From Rhodospirillales bacterium (GTDB lineage Bacteria; Pseudomonadota; Alphaproteobacteria; Rhodospirillales; JABHCV01), in the NCBI GenBank assembly GCA_016776705.1, contig JADHSW010000089.1, forward strand, positions 1 to 11,074: DNA of 11,074 nucleotides, written 5' to 3'. Positions 1-7,061 of the stretch are shown piece by piece (within the stretch, counting starts at the first letter, position 1; every line of letters starts with the position of its first letter). The position numbers and the translations under genes were made by a program. The notes beneath the pieces are model-generated. The model did not search any database. It had not been told where the DNA came from and saw nothing but the letters and a program-made list of their open reading frames with translations.

Positions 1-92
1 GAGCGATCCAGAAAATCAGGCTGCGAATGCGTTATCGGAGCCGCCAGTTCGGTAAAATCAAGTTTTTTGGCTGGCGATACAAGGGCGAGCAT
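1..92 (-). CDS. yaaA: Peroxide stress protein YaaA (DUF328), 5' part only
   Basis: The reverse strand from an ATG at 92 reads 30 codons to the window edge, beginning MLALVSPAKKLDF and ending with QPDFLDR. This matches the typical start of the YaaA/DUF328 family, which has a conserved LxSPAKxLDF opening and a P-E/D-F-L-D segment near residue 25. The start is supported by a GGAG ribosome binding site (complement of about 99-104) six bases upstream. In E. coli YaaA is cytoplasmic and limits free iron and DNA damage during hydrogen peroxide stress. The rest of the gene, usually about 250 codons, lies outside the window. It is divergent from the ArsC-like gene, so redox or stress genes sit on both sides of this promoter region. 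Identity rests on only 30 residues, but the N-terminal signature is distinctive. Confidence 0.85.
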   Translation of the reverse strand, partial: MLALVSPAKKLDFTELAAPITHSQPDFLDR

Positions 93-121
93 TGTCAACT
101 CCGTTTAAGAAAATCTATGAT
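92..121 (+). promoter_or_regulatory. Candidate sigma70 promoter for the arsC-like/msrB operon
   Basis: TTGTCA at 92-97 (5 of 6 to the -35 consensus) is followed after 18 bases by TATGAT at 116-121 (5 of 6 to the -10 consensus). Transcription would start near 128, leaving a leader of about 35 bases before the ATG at 163. The -35 box touches the start codon of the divergent yaaA gene, so the two promoters would have to share this 70-base gap. This was called by eye from consensus only. Confidence 0.45.
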
Positions 122-162
122 TGGAATCGTTTTAACAAAGATAAGAGCATAGCGCCAGAATC

Positions 163-507
163 ATGATCACCGTTTATGGACTTAAAAACTGCGACACCTG
201 TCGAAAGGCAAGAAAATGGCTGGACACGGAAGGCCTTGAACACCAATTCAAGGATGTCAGGGCTGATGCTTTAAGCGCTGAAACCATCGCTGGCTGGATC
301 AGCGCCGTTGGTTGGGAAATCCTGCTCAATCGGCGTGGCACCACATGGCGACAACTGGACGACGCTGACAAACACGCCGTCGACACTGACAAGGCACAGG
401 CTTTGATGGTTAAACACCCGGCCCTGATCAAACGCCCCGTGTTCGAAGTCAGTGGAAAAGTGTTAATCGGTTTTAAGGAGGACGTTCAGGCGAACCTGAA
501 GGAATAG
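163..507 (+). CDS. ArsC/Spx family protein, YffB-like thioredoxin-fold reductase
   Basis: This 114-residue protein has the ArsC-family thioredoxin-like fold and the usual length of the YffB/Spx subgroup. The N-terminal beta strand MITVYGLKNC is followed by a CDTC motif, with C10 as the likely nucleophile and C13 as its partner. Further family marks are RRGTTWRQL (about 57-65) and IKRPVF (about 89-94), the latter carrying the conserved Arg91-Pro92. These fit YffB-type proteins, whose real substrate is uncertain and which are often misnamed arsenate reductase. Nothing in the neighbourhood (no arsR, arsB or acr3) suggests arsenic resistance. The gene ends four bases before msrB and carries that gene's ribosome binding site in its last codons, so the two are very likely co-transcribed, pointing to a thiol or oxidative-stress role. 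No strong ribosome binding site precedes its own ATG. Confidence 0.88.
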   Translation: MITVYGLKNCDTCRKARKWLDTEGLEHQFKDVRADALSAETIAGWISAVGWEILLNRRGTTWRQLDDADKHAVDTDKAQALMVKHPALIKRPVFEVSGKVLIGFKEDVQANLKE

Positions 508-511
508 CCCC

Positions 512-910
512 ATGTCAGATAAAATCATCAAAACAAAAGAACAATGGCTGCAACAACTAACCCCGGAACAATACGCCATCTGCCGGGAAAAAGGCACAGA
601 ACCCCCGTTCACCGGCCAATACAACGCCACCGATACCGCTGGAACTTACGTTTGTGTCTGTTGTGGCGAGGAACTGTTTGGATCGGATGCAAAATTCAAT
701 TCCAGTTGTGGCTGGCCCAGTTTTTCCAAAACAGCACCCGGCGATATGGTCGAAGAGCACGAAGACAACACGCTTGGCATGTGGCGAACGGAAGTCACAT
801 GCAAGCGCTGCGATTCACATCTGGGCCACGTATTCAACGACGGCCCACCGCCAACGGGACTTAGGTATTGCATTAATTCGGCTTCGATCAAGTTGGTGGA
901 AAAAAGTTAA
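512..910 (+). CDS. msrB: Peptide-methionine (R)-S-oxide reductase MsrB
   Basis: The 132-residue product has all hallmarks of MsrB, which reduces the R epimer of methionine sulfoxide in proteins. The zinc site is formed by C48-x2-C51 and C97-x2-C100. The catalytic cysteine is C120 in RYCINSASI, and C66 in the SSCGWPSF segment is at the position of the usual resolving cysteine. The HLGHVFNDGP stretch (103-112), which lines the active site, is intact. There is no signal peptide, so it should act in the cytoplasm. Length is normal for a stand-alone MsrB and there is no MsrA fusion. An AAGGA ribosome binding site at 499-503 sits eight bases before the ATG and inside the 3' end of the upstream ArsC-like gene, indicating a two-gene operon. 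This appears to be the last housekeeping gene before the polysaccharide genes. Confidence 0.97.
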   Translation: MSDKIIKTKEQWLQQLTPEQYAICREKGTEPPFTGQYNATDTAGTYVCVCCGEELFGSDAKFNSSCGWPSFSKTAPGDMVEEHEDNTLGMWRTEVTCKRCDSHLGHVFNDGPPPTGLRYCINSASIKLVEKS

Positions 911-977
911 TCGAACTTCTACAAGAATTTTTAAGCTTTCTATGGTACCGCTTCCCAAGTTGTGAAGGGAGCCGGGT

Positions 978-2186
978 GTGAACCAGAAAGAAAATTGGTG
1001 TGAGCAAGTAGTTGAAAAATCCCTTATGGGGATTTGTCTGCTGGCGGGTATTCTCGGGGTCGTTGCCTCAAAAGCGATGACTGTTTTGGTAGCATTGAGC
1101 GGACTGGTGTGCTTCATCTCCTTTTTAATTAACAGAAAACAACACCCGAAATTCGTTTCGGTTTTTATTGTTACCCTTTCCTTACTCTTTGTCTGGGCCG
1201 GGATTTCTTCAATTTGGGCTCTCAATGGAAGCGGCGCGCTTCAACTGTGTTTTCGCCTGACCTTTCTTTGCCTTGCCGGGTTTGTCCTCCTACACGCCAG
1301 CACCACAGCGTCATCTGTTACACAGGTCAAGTCCCAGAAGGCCCTGCTTATTGGTTTTGGCTTAAGCGTGCTCGCCCTGATAATAGGCTATACCTATGCA
1401 CAGGAAACTGGAGATTCTTTATGGGGGGGGTATTACTTCGATCCCCTGACAACATTGAACAATGGTGCCGTTATTGTCGCTCTGCTGCTGTGGCCTGTTA
1501 CCTTGATGATCTGGCACAATGACAAGCCAACAACAGCAGTTCTTCTACTTCTCGCTGTATCTTCTGGATTAATGTTTCTTTCAAGCGGAGCTTCGCTTCT
1601 CGCTATTTGCGTGGGCGGGCTGGTTTATGTCAGCCTCATGTTCTTTGGTCGTCCCGCAGCACTGGTGATTGCATTCGCAACAGTCGGATTTATCTTCATT
1701 GCACCAGTTATTTCAGAAAAAATCACGAATTCCGAAACTATAATGGAGATTGTTGAAAATTCCCCGTCCTCGGTCAAACACCGTTTGATTATGTGGGATT
1801 TCGTATCGCAAAAAATTGACGAGACCCCATATTGGGGTTTCGGCATGGACTCATCCAGACGTCTTCCCCAAGAGGAGTTTCGCCTGGCATCAAACATGGA
1901 AATTATGCCCTTACATCCCCATAATGCCGCCCTGCAAATTCGTCTGGAACTAGGCTTGCCCGGCATCGTTCTCGCTGCAGCTTTGGTTCTTTCCTTATTC
2001 TGGACAGTGTTGAAGGAAGCAGGTAACAGGCAACAAATGGCGGTCAGAATAAGCATTCTTTGCTCTTATCTTAGTGTCGGGGTTGTTTCCTATGGTGTCT
2101 GGCAGTCCTGGTGGATTGCAACCGCCTGGGCATTGGCTGCGATTGTTCAAATCGTTCTTCCCTCGGATCAGTCTCGTATTCCATAA
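978..2186 (+). CDS. O-antigen ligase/polymerase family membrane protein (WaaL/Wzy-like)
   Basis: This 402-residue, very hydrophobic protein has about ten or eleven probable membrane segments between residues 15 and 395. Its only large soluble loop, about 246-326, is probably periplasmic. The loop ends in HPHNAALQIRLELGLPG (313-329), the characteristic Wzy_C/WaaL motif with the conserved histidine and the ELGxxG turn. Family members join undecaprenyl-linked glycans to lipid A core, or polymerise repeat units, in the inner membrane; sequence alone does not separate ligase from polymerase. The start is a GTG at 978, supported by GAAGGGAG at 964-971 six bases upstream. A run of eight G at 1423-1430 encodes W149-G150-G151. 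The last 19 bases overlap the end of the convergent heparinase-like gene. The 67-base gap after msrB shows no clear promoter or terminator, so read-through from the upstream operon is possible. Confidence 0.87.
   Translation: MNQKENWCEQVVEKSLMGICLLAGILGVVASKAMTVLVALSGLVCFISFLINRKQHPKFVSVFIVTLSLLFVWAGISSIWALNGSGALQLCFRLTFLCLAGFVLLHASTTASSVTQVKSQKALLIGFGLSVLALIIGYTYAQETGDSLWGGYYFDPLTTLNNGAVIVALLLWPVTLMIWHNDKPTTAVLLLLAVSSGLMFLSSGASLLAICVGGLVYVSLMFFGRPAALVIAFATVGFIFIAPVISEKITNSETIMEIVENSPSSVKHRLIMWDFVSQKIDETPYWGFGMDSSRRLPQEEFRLASNMEIMPLHPHNAALQIRLELGLPGIVLAAALVLSLFWTVLKEAGNRQQMAVRISILCSYLSVGVVSYGVWQSWWIATAWALAAIVQIVLPSDQSRIP
1423..1430 (+). repeat. G8 homopolymer tract inside the ligase-like gene
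   Basis: Eight consecutive G lie inside codons 149-151 (TGG GGG GGG). Gain of one G would shift translation into a frame that stops at 1520-1522. Loss of one G would lead to a TGA at 1447-1449. Either change would remove the HPHN motif and the C-terminal membrane segments. Tracts of this kind act as slipped-strand switches in some bacteria; whether this one varies is unknown. Confidence 0.9.
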
Positions 2187-4159
2187 CCGGGACTGAAGCG
2201 TAGATCGAGCGACCAGAGCTTGCGAAGAGATGTTCCGTCTTTGACAATTCGGGGAATGACCTTCGAAGATTTGGTCCCCGATATTAAATCTGTAATACGA
2301 ATTTTTCCGTCCTGAATTTCTATATGTCTATGCAGAGGTACGCCATATCCGGCATGGCGTCCCTCAAAACCATCGGGGCTGAAGCACAAACAGCGGGCAT
2401 CAACATTGTTTTCCAGGCGAAAGAGGCCAAAATCCAGCCTCGAGGGTTCCTTATCCCCGATCTTCGGGGCGGCGTGGGCGTGAACGGAACGATAGGCATT
2501 TCGGTCGTTGGGTGCTGGTGTGTAAAGATAGGTTCCCGGATCGGCGATCCAATCCTCGCCATCGATATTCAGTTCAATAGCCAACTGGTCATTATGGGCG
2601 TGCCCACCGTTGCCATTCTGCCCGACAGGACCACAACGAACCGACATGAAGAAACGGGACGAGCGCCAAATGAATAAACCAAAATCCGGATAAGAAAAAA
2701 CTGTCAACCCGTTCAGAACAGTTGCATCAACGGGTTCAATGAACGTTTGGGCCAGCACGGATAGGCCGCTATCAACACCACCTGTAATTTGAACACCCAT
2801 AGCCCCCGGATTGTCTCCGGGTTTTAAATAACTGGTGATTTTTTGCCCCCCCGCCAAGGCGCTGACCACAGTTGTATCAAGAGCAACGTCGGGACCAGAA
2901 AATTCCTCGAAGTCCTCACGCTCAAATAGCCCGTTGATAGCGGCGACCGTGGAGCGATGATCCAGGTGTTGCTCCTTAAATGTTCCACCGGCCTCATCAA
3001 ACGATGGGCATATTTTGAAGAAACGCCCACTGTCGTTATCACCGATTTGGGCTACCCGCCCGTTTGGTTTGGTCACATGAACGCAAAATTCCGCCATTCG
3101 TTCCAGCCGTTCAAAATACCAGTCGGGAAAAGAGTTTTTCCCTCCCAATATGGCCTTTTTATCTTTTGGCAGTCCAAGTACCAGAGCCGTTCCATAAACC
3201 ACCATTTCTGCAGACAGGCGATGATAGCTGGTTGAAGCCTCAAAATTAGCGCCATCTGGTGTGAATTGCCGTTCAACCTCGTTGATCATCTGCTCGACCG
3301 AAAAAATGAGCCAGGCATTGCTCTCATCGGTGCACGGCAGATATGCTGCGACGAATAACAGGCCAACAATATCTGCCAGATAATGATTGGCGCGATGCAC
3401 GTCATGCCATTCAAGGTTTGCCATGATGTGTTTACCATGGGCCACGATCAGGGCATGGAATTCACCCAAAAATGCTTCATCAAATTCAATGCCCTGACTG
3501 ATAAATAAATCGTAGGCAATGATTATATTGGCGGCGCGAATGGCGACATCCATTGTGCACAGCCAGTTGACCCCGTAGCCGGGCGGATTGGCGGCGGCGA
3601 AGTCGAGCACCTGGTTGCGGAATTCGCGTATGGATTTTTCATCCCCTGACTGCGCCAACCATGACAGATGATGAAGACGGGCTAATTCCCACGGGACTTT
3701 AACGTCGACAGCGGGTTCATGACCGTAGCGCAAGGTTCCCGACAACCGGTCCGCGCGCCACCGGTAGCCCGATTTGAAATCCAGTTGCCAGTCGATGGGG
3801 TTGTAAGCAGAATCAATCAATTGACGAATTGCGAGTGCCCGTTTTTGATTGCCTGATGATAATCGATAGGACTTGGGATCACATTCGACTGAAACCCAGC
3901 CCGATCCAAGCAAATCAAACCGATGTTCCATTATCATTGGCATTGCTGCTGCTATGTTCTTTGGTGTCCGTTGAAAGCTCACATTACCCAAGAACCGGGA
4001 AAAACGACCGACACCCACGGGCTGATAGGAGCTGCGTGATCTGTGTATTATCTGACGGACATTAGATCCAAGGATACGCCCGCTATAGGTTACGGATTTT
4101 GCCAAGGCAATATGGGGCGGCATGGACAGGGCATAACGGGCTAAATGTTTCAAGCTCAT
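2168..4159 (-). CDS. Heparinase II/III family protein (polysaccharide lyase-like)
   Basis: This 663-residue protein has the layout of heparinase II/III (alginate lyase-like) proteins: an alpha-helical toroid in the N-terminal half and a beta-sandwich C-terminal half. Recognisable segments are RANHYLADIVGLL (256-268), TPDGANFEASTSYHR (300-314), RVAQIGDNDSGR (368-379), the heparinase II/III core GGHAHNDQLAIEL (518-530) followed by DPGTYLYT (540-547), and RNAYRSVHAHA (553-563). Family members cleave acidic polysaccharides by beta-elimination; H259, Y260 and the H520/H522 pair are candidate active-site residues by analogy. No signal peptide is visible at the N-terminus (MSLKHLARYALSMPPH), so the site of action is unclear. 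The start overlaps the glycosyltransferase stop as ATGA, with GAGG seven bases upstream, indicating coupled translation. Such proteins recur in exopolysaccharide and O-antigen clusters, where their role is often unproven. The substrate cannot be told from the sequence. Confidence 0.88.
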   Translation of the reverse strand: MSLKHLARYALSMPPHIALAKSVTYSGRILGSNVRQIIHRSRSSYQPVGVGRFSRFLGNVSFQRTPKNIAAAMPMIMEHRFDLLGSGWVSVECDPKSYRLSSGNQKRALAIRQLIDSAYNPIDWQLDFKSGYRWRADRLSGTLRYGHEPAVDVKVPWELARLHHLSWLAQSGDEKSIREFRNQVLDFAAANPPGYGVNWLCTMDVAIRAANIIIAYDLFISQGIEFDEAFLGEFHALIVAHGKHIMANLEWHDVHRANHYLADIVGLLFVAAYLPCTDESNAWLIFSVEQMINEVERQFTPDGANFEASTSYHRLSAEMVVYGTALVLGLPKDKKAILGGKNSFPDWYFERLERMAEFCVHVTKPNGRVAQIGDNDSGRFFKICPSFDEAGGTFKEQHLDHRSTVAAINGLFEREDFEEFSGPDVALDTTVVSALAGGQKITSYLKPGDNPGAMGVQITGGVDSGLSVLAQTFIEPVDATVLNGLTVFSYPDFGLFIWRSSRFFMSVRCGPVGQNGNGGHAHNDQLAIELNIDGEDWIADPGTYLYTPAPNDRNAYRSVHAHAAPKIGDKEPSRLDFGLFRLENNVDARCLCFSPDGFEGRHAGYGVPLHRHIEIQDGKIRITDLISGTKSSKVIPRIVKDGTSLRKLWSLDLRFSPGYGIRD

Positions 4160-6972
4160 TGAGGAGCCTCATGGGCAGCCTGATAAAGAATATCCAATGT
4201 ACTTTCGGTCGTCTTCTCCCAGGAATAATTTTCAGCCCGGGTTAAGGCTTTCCGGGAAAGCTCCCCACACAAATCCTTGTCATCCATTAGCCGCCCAATG
4301 GAAGACGCCATGTCTTCAACATTATAGGGGTCGAAATAAAGAGCTGCATCACCGGCAACCTCTGGCATGGCGGCCGTGTTAGAAGTTGCAATGGGTGCAC
4401 CAGATGCCATCGCTTCAATTAAGGGGTTTCCAAAGGTTTCAACGGTAGAGGGAAATACGAATACGGCACAATGATGATAAAGGTCGACCAACTCGTCTAC
4501 CTGGACACCACCGAGAAATGTGACGTTACCCTCCAACTCCTTTTCAAAAATCAGTTTGTTCAGTTCCTGATGATATGCCTCGTCAATAAAACGTCCGGCA
4601 ATTTTCAGTTCAATATTGGGTTTCTGCAAACGCAGAATGGCGATCGCGCTTATCAGGTTTTTCAGATTTTTTTGAACATAAATATCGGAAACTGCAAGGA
4701 TATAGTCCTGGCGTTTTGCCGCCCTTACATTTTCGGAAAAAACTTTACTAACACCGTGCGGGACGACACTTAAACGGTTGCGTAAAAAGCCTGAAATAAA
4801 GCCAAAATTTGACTGTCGCGCATATTTGGAAACGGAGATCACCCTGTGACAGGTTATCATCGACATCAGCGTGCCGATAGAAACCAGCAGCCAGTAAATC
4901 ATTTTGGCGGGCCGCCTTTCGACAAAGGCAACACCCAAAGCATTTCGTAACATAATCACAGGGTTAGGGGTAAAAAACGGACCATAATTAGCCGGAGAGA
5001 ATGTTACATCAGCACCAATTTTTCGGGCCAGTTTGGGAACCTGGACTTGCTCCCAAAACGGTAGGCGCCAAAAACCGGGTTTGAAATTAAAGGTGTGAAG
5101 ATTAACCTTGCCGTTCAGTTCCGGCAATATATCGACCTGATCTTCATGAATACAAAGATGAATTTCAAAATCTGGGCTTTCAGCAATCAGAGGAAGGATG
5201 TTCTTCAGATACGTCACCCCGCCACCGGTCTTGGCGTGTAGAGCGTTGAGCAATACTATTGTCGGCTTGCGTACTGTCGGCTTCTGTAACGCAAGCGCCC
5301 TATCCAGGCCACGGGTTATTTTTATAGCTTGGTGATCCCAGGTATATCGCGACTTCACCCTGTCGCGCGCCTTCAGACCGGCAACACGACGCCATTCAGG
5401 ATTTTCAACAAGATACTCTATCGCTAAAATAATGTCCGTTTCAGATTTCGGCTCCACGAGAATCCCGCATGCTTCTGGCGATGGCATTGAACCCCGTGAA
5501 GGAAGCCTACGGGCATGGGGGGCACCTTCAAGAACGTCGCGAATCTGATAAAGATCACTGGCGATTATCGGGCGGCCGATAGCCATATATTCAAATAATT
5601 TTGTTGGAGACCCGAAAAATGGACTGCCATCCGGGTTAGGGACATGAGGTGACAAAAGGACATCTGACGCCGCCATATAGAGAGACACCTTTTCCTGAGG
5701 CACCATTCCCGTTAATTTAAATCGATCGCCAATAGAACATCTTTCAACCATCCCATCGACTTCATGTCGCTTGACGCCATCGCCGACAAAACAAACATAT
5801 AAATTTTGCTCTTCAAACCACTCCGGGCTGTTATTTGCCTTTTGCGTTAGAAGATTGGCCAAAAATTCAACTCCGTGCCAATGTCCAAAAGTTCCAACAA
5901 ACGTCAGTAATATTGCGTCTTCAGGGATGCCAAGGTCATTCCTTAGTTTTGCAATCTCAGCACTGGAAAATTTCTCGGAGTTGAATTCTTCGGGATCAAC
6001 ACCGTTGGGACAACATACGATGCGTTCCGGTTCAACGCCTCGTTCTACCAACTCATCTTTAAGAACGTCAGATACGGTAACGACGAGATGGGCGTGTTTA
6101 AGGTTCACGCGTTCTGCTTTCTCAACAAATGAAGAAAAGGACAAACCGCTACCCCAATTCTTCGCCAGCCAAATTTCCGAGCCGTTATATTCGATAATAA
6201 GCGGGATTTTCTTGAGCCGGGATAGGACCACACCGGTAAAGTTTCCAGGAGATAACCTTTGATATATTGCTCCGTATCGTTGGCAAGGAAAAGATATCAA
6301 CGTTTCCAATGCTATTTTATTGAATTGGCTAAAATTCAATTCACGAGGAACGAGGTAAGGAAACGTTGAGCTTGATTCGAGAACACGCAGACCCTCTCTT
6401 TTCGGTATAGGAAGGCGGCTATCAAGAGATAACAAATCGATCTTTCTGCCCCCTGACAGCAATCCCTTGATGACACCTCTTGCATGGGCGATAGACCCGC
6501 CAGCTTGCAAACCAAACCATAGAGTTTGCTTCAAATATAAAATTCGCTCTGAAAACTCACCCAAAATTTTTATTCTGGGTGAATTGAGCAACTGTGACAT
6601 GCCTAGATAGGCTGCAAGCATCGATAAGCTACTGATCAAAATACCGTATGAAATTTCCATACCGCCGCTAAACCCTGAACCAAGGGGTTTGAGCGTTAAA
6701 TCCGGCATTACAATAAAATTATTTCGGACACTCGAAAGCATCCCCAACACCTTGAAAAGAGGGATCAGTGATTGATTGTTTATGTCGGTAATCGGGAAAT
6801 ATATATGATCCGCCTCAATTGTCCTTAACAGACGAAAGATGTCGGAATACCCTTTAGCAGTTATGTTCGATAAGACAACTTGTCGTAATACACCGCCTAC
6901 CCGTTCCGAAATCCGGTCGATATCCGTCGACGTGAGTGGGTACAGGGAGATAATGACGTTTCTTGGGGTCAT
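4156..6972 (-). CDS. Double GT4 glycosyltransferase with an extra N-terminal domain
   Basis: From the ATG at 6972 the protein is 938 residues; the open frame extends to a TTG at 7047 (963 residues). I prefer the ATG because the extra 25 residues lie in AT-rich DNA and look unlike protein, though neither start has a clear ribosome binding site. Residues 1-140 form a domain I do not recognise, with a hydrophobic stretch near 108-126. Residues about 150-560 are a GT4-type GT-B enzyme: an N-terminal loop LQAGGSIAHARG, YNGSEIW (262-268), CPNGVDPEEF, VGTFGHWHG (359-367) and GSPTKLFEYMA (454-464). Residues about 570-935 are a second GT4 enzyme: GGGVTYLKNIL, VVPHGV (736-741), SDIYVQKNLKNLI and the EX7E motif ETFGNPLIEAMA with E845 and E853. 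In the first copy the first Glu of EX7E is Phe453. Both probably use nucleotide-sugar donors on the cytoplasmic face of the membrane. It lies between the SGNH hydrolase gene and the heparinase-like gene, overlapping the latter by ATGA. Confidence 0.92.
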   Translation of the reverse strand: MTPRNVIISLYPLTSTDIDRISERVGGVLRQVVLSNITAKGYSDIFRLLRTIEADHIYFPITDINNQSLIPLFKVLGMLSSVRNNFIVMPDLTLKPLGSGFSGGMEISYGILISSLSMLAAYLGMSQLLNSPRIKILGEFSERILYLKQTLWFGLQAGGSIAHARGVIKGLLSGGRKIDLLSLDSRLPIPKREGLRVLESSSTFPYLVPRELNFSQFNKIALETLISFPCQRYGAIYQRLSPGNFTGVVLSRLKKIPLIIEYNGSEIWLAKNWGSGLSFSSFVEKAERVNLKHAHLVVTVSDVLKDELVERGVEPERIVCCPNGVDPEEFNSEKFSSAEIAKLRNDLGIPEDAILLTFVGTFGHWHGVEFLANLLTQKANNSPEWFEEQNLYVCFVGDGVKRHEVDGMVERCSIGDRFKLTGMVPQEKVSLYMAASDVLLSPHVPNPDGSPFFGSPTKLFEYMAIGRPIIASDLYQIRDVLEGAPHARRLPSRGSMPSPEACGILVEPKSETDIILAIEYLVENPEWRRVAGLKARDRVKSRYTWDHQAIKITRGLDRALALQKPTVRKPTIVLLNALHAKTGGGVTYLKNILPLIAESPDFEIHLCIHEDQVDILPELNGKVNLHTFNFKPGFWRLPFWEQVQVPKLARKIGADVTFSPANYGPFFTPNPVIMLRNALGVAFVERRPAKMIYWLLVSIGTLMSMITCHRVISVSKYARQSNFGFISGFLRNRLSVVPHGVSKVFSENVRAAKRQDYILAVSDIYVQKNLKNLISAIAILRLQKPNIELKIAGRFIDEAYHQELNKLIFEKELEGNVTFLGGVQVDELVDLYHHCAVFVFPSTVETFGNPLIEAMASGAPIATSNTAAMPEVAGDAALYFDPYNVEDMASSIGRLMDDKDLCGELSRKALTRAENYSWEKTTESTLDILYQAAHEAPQ

Positions 6973-7061
6973 AATGTATCTGGCTGGTGCTTGATGAGAG
7001 TCGCAACACTCGACTTTAAATGAAATAATAAAAATACAAGAATACAATTTTTATCAAGGCA
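6973..7061 (-). other. AT-rich gap between the SGNH hydrolase and glycosyltransferase genes
   Basis: These 89 bases separate the hydrolase stop from the preferred ATG of the glycosyltransferase. Positions 7016-7060 are markedly AT-rich. A small inverted repeat, AGTCG at 6999-7003 and CGACT at 7011-7015, could form a 5-bp stem with a 7-base loop in the transcript. The segment could be an internal leader or weak promoter, or coding if the TTG at 7047 is used. I see no convincing -35/-10 pair. Confidence 0.35.

Noticed and set aside
163..507. Arsenate reductase for arsenic resistance
   Set aside because: The RRGTTWRQL and IKRPVF pattern and the lack of other ars genes fit the YffB-like group rather than a dedicated arsenate reductase.
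917..935. Possible terminator after msrB (TTCT-ACA-AGAA followed by TTTTT)
   Set aside because: The stem is only 4 bp with a 3-base loop, too weak to call a terminator despite the T-run.
815..1225. 136-codon open frame on the minus strand across the msrB end and ligase start
   Set aside because: It runs antisense over the 3' end of msrB and the 5' end of a well-supported membrane protein gene, has no recognisable motif, and reads as a shadow frame.
5771..6262. 163-codon plus-strand open frame inside the glycosyltransferase gene
   Set aside because: It is rich in Ser, Thr and Pro in the way expected from the complement of a coding gene, shows no motif, and lies wholly within the first GT4 domain.
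6973..7047. TTG start at 7047 for the glycosyltransferase, adding 25 residues
   Set aside because: The added stretch (YSCIFIISFKVECC...) lies in AT-rich DNA, has no ribosome binding site and reads unlike the rest of the protein. The ATG at 6972 is preferred, though its own ribosome binding site is also poor.
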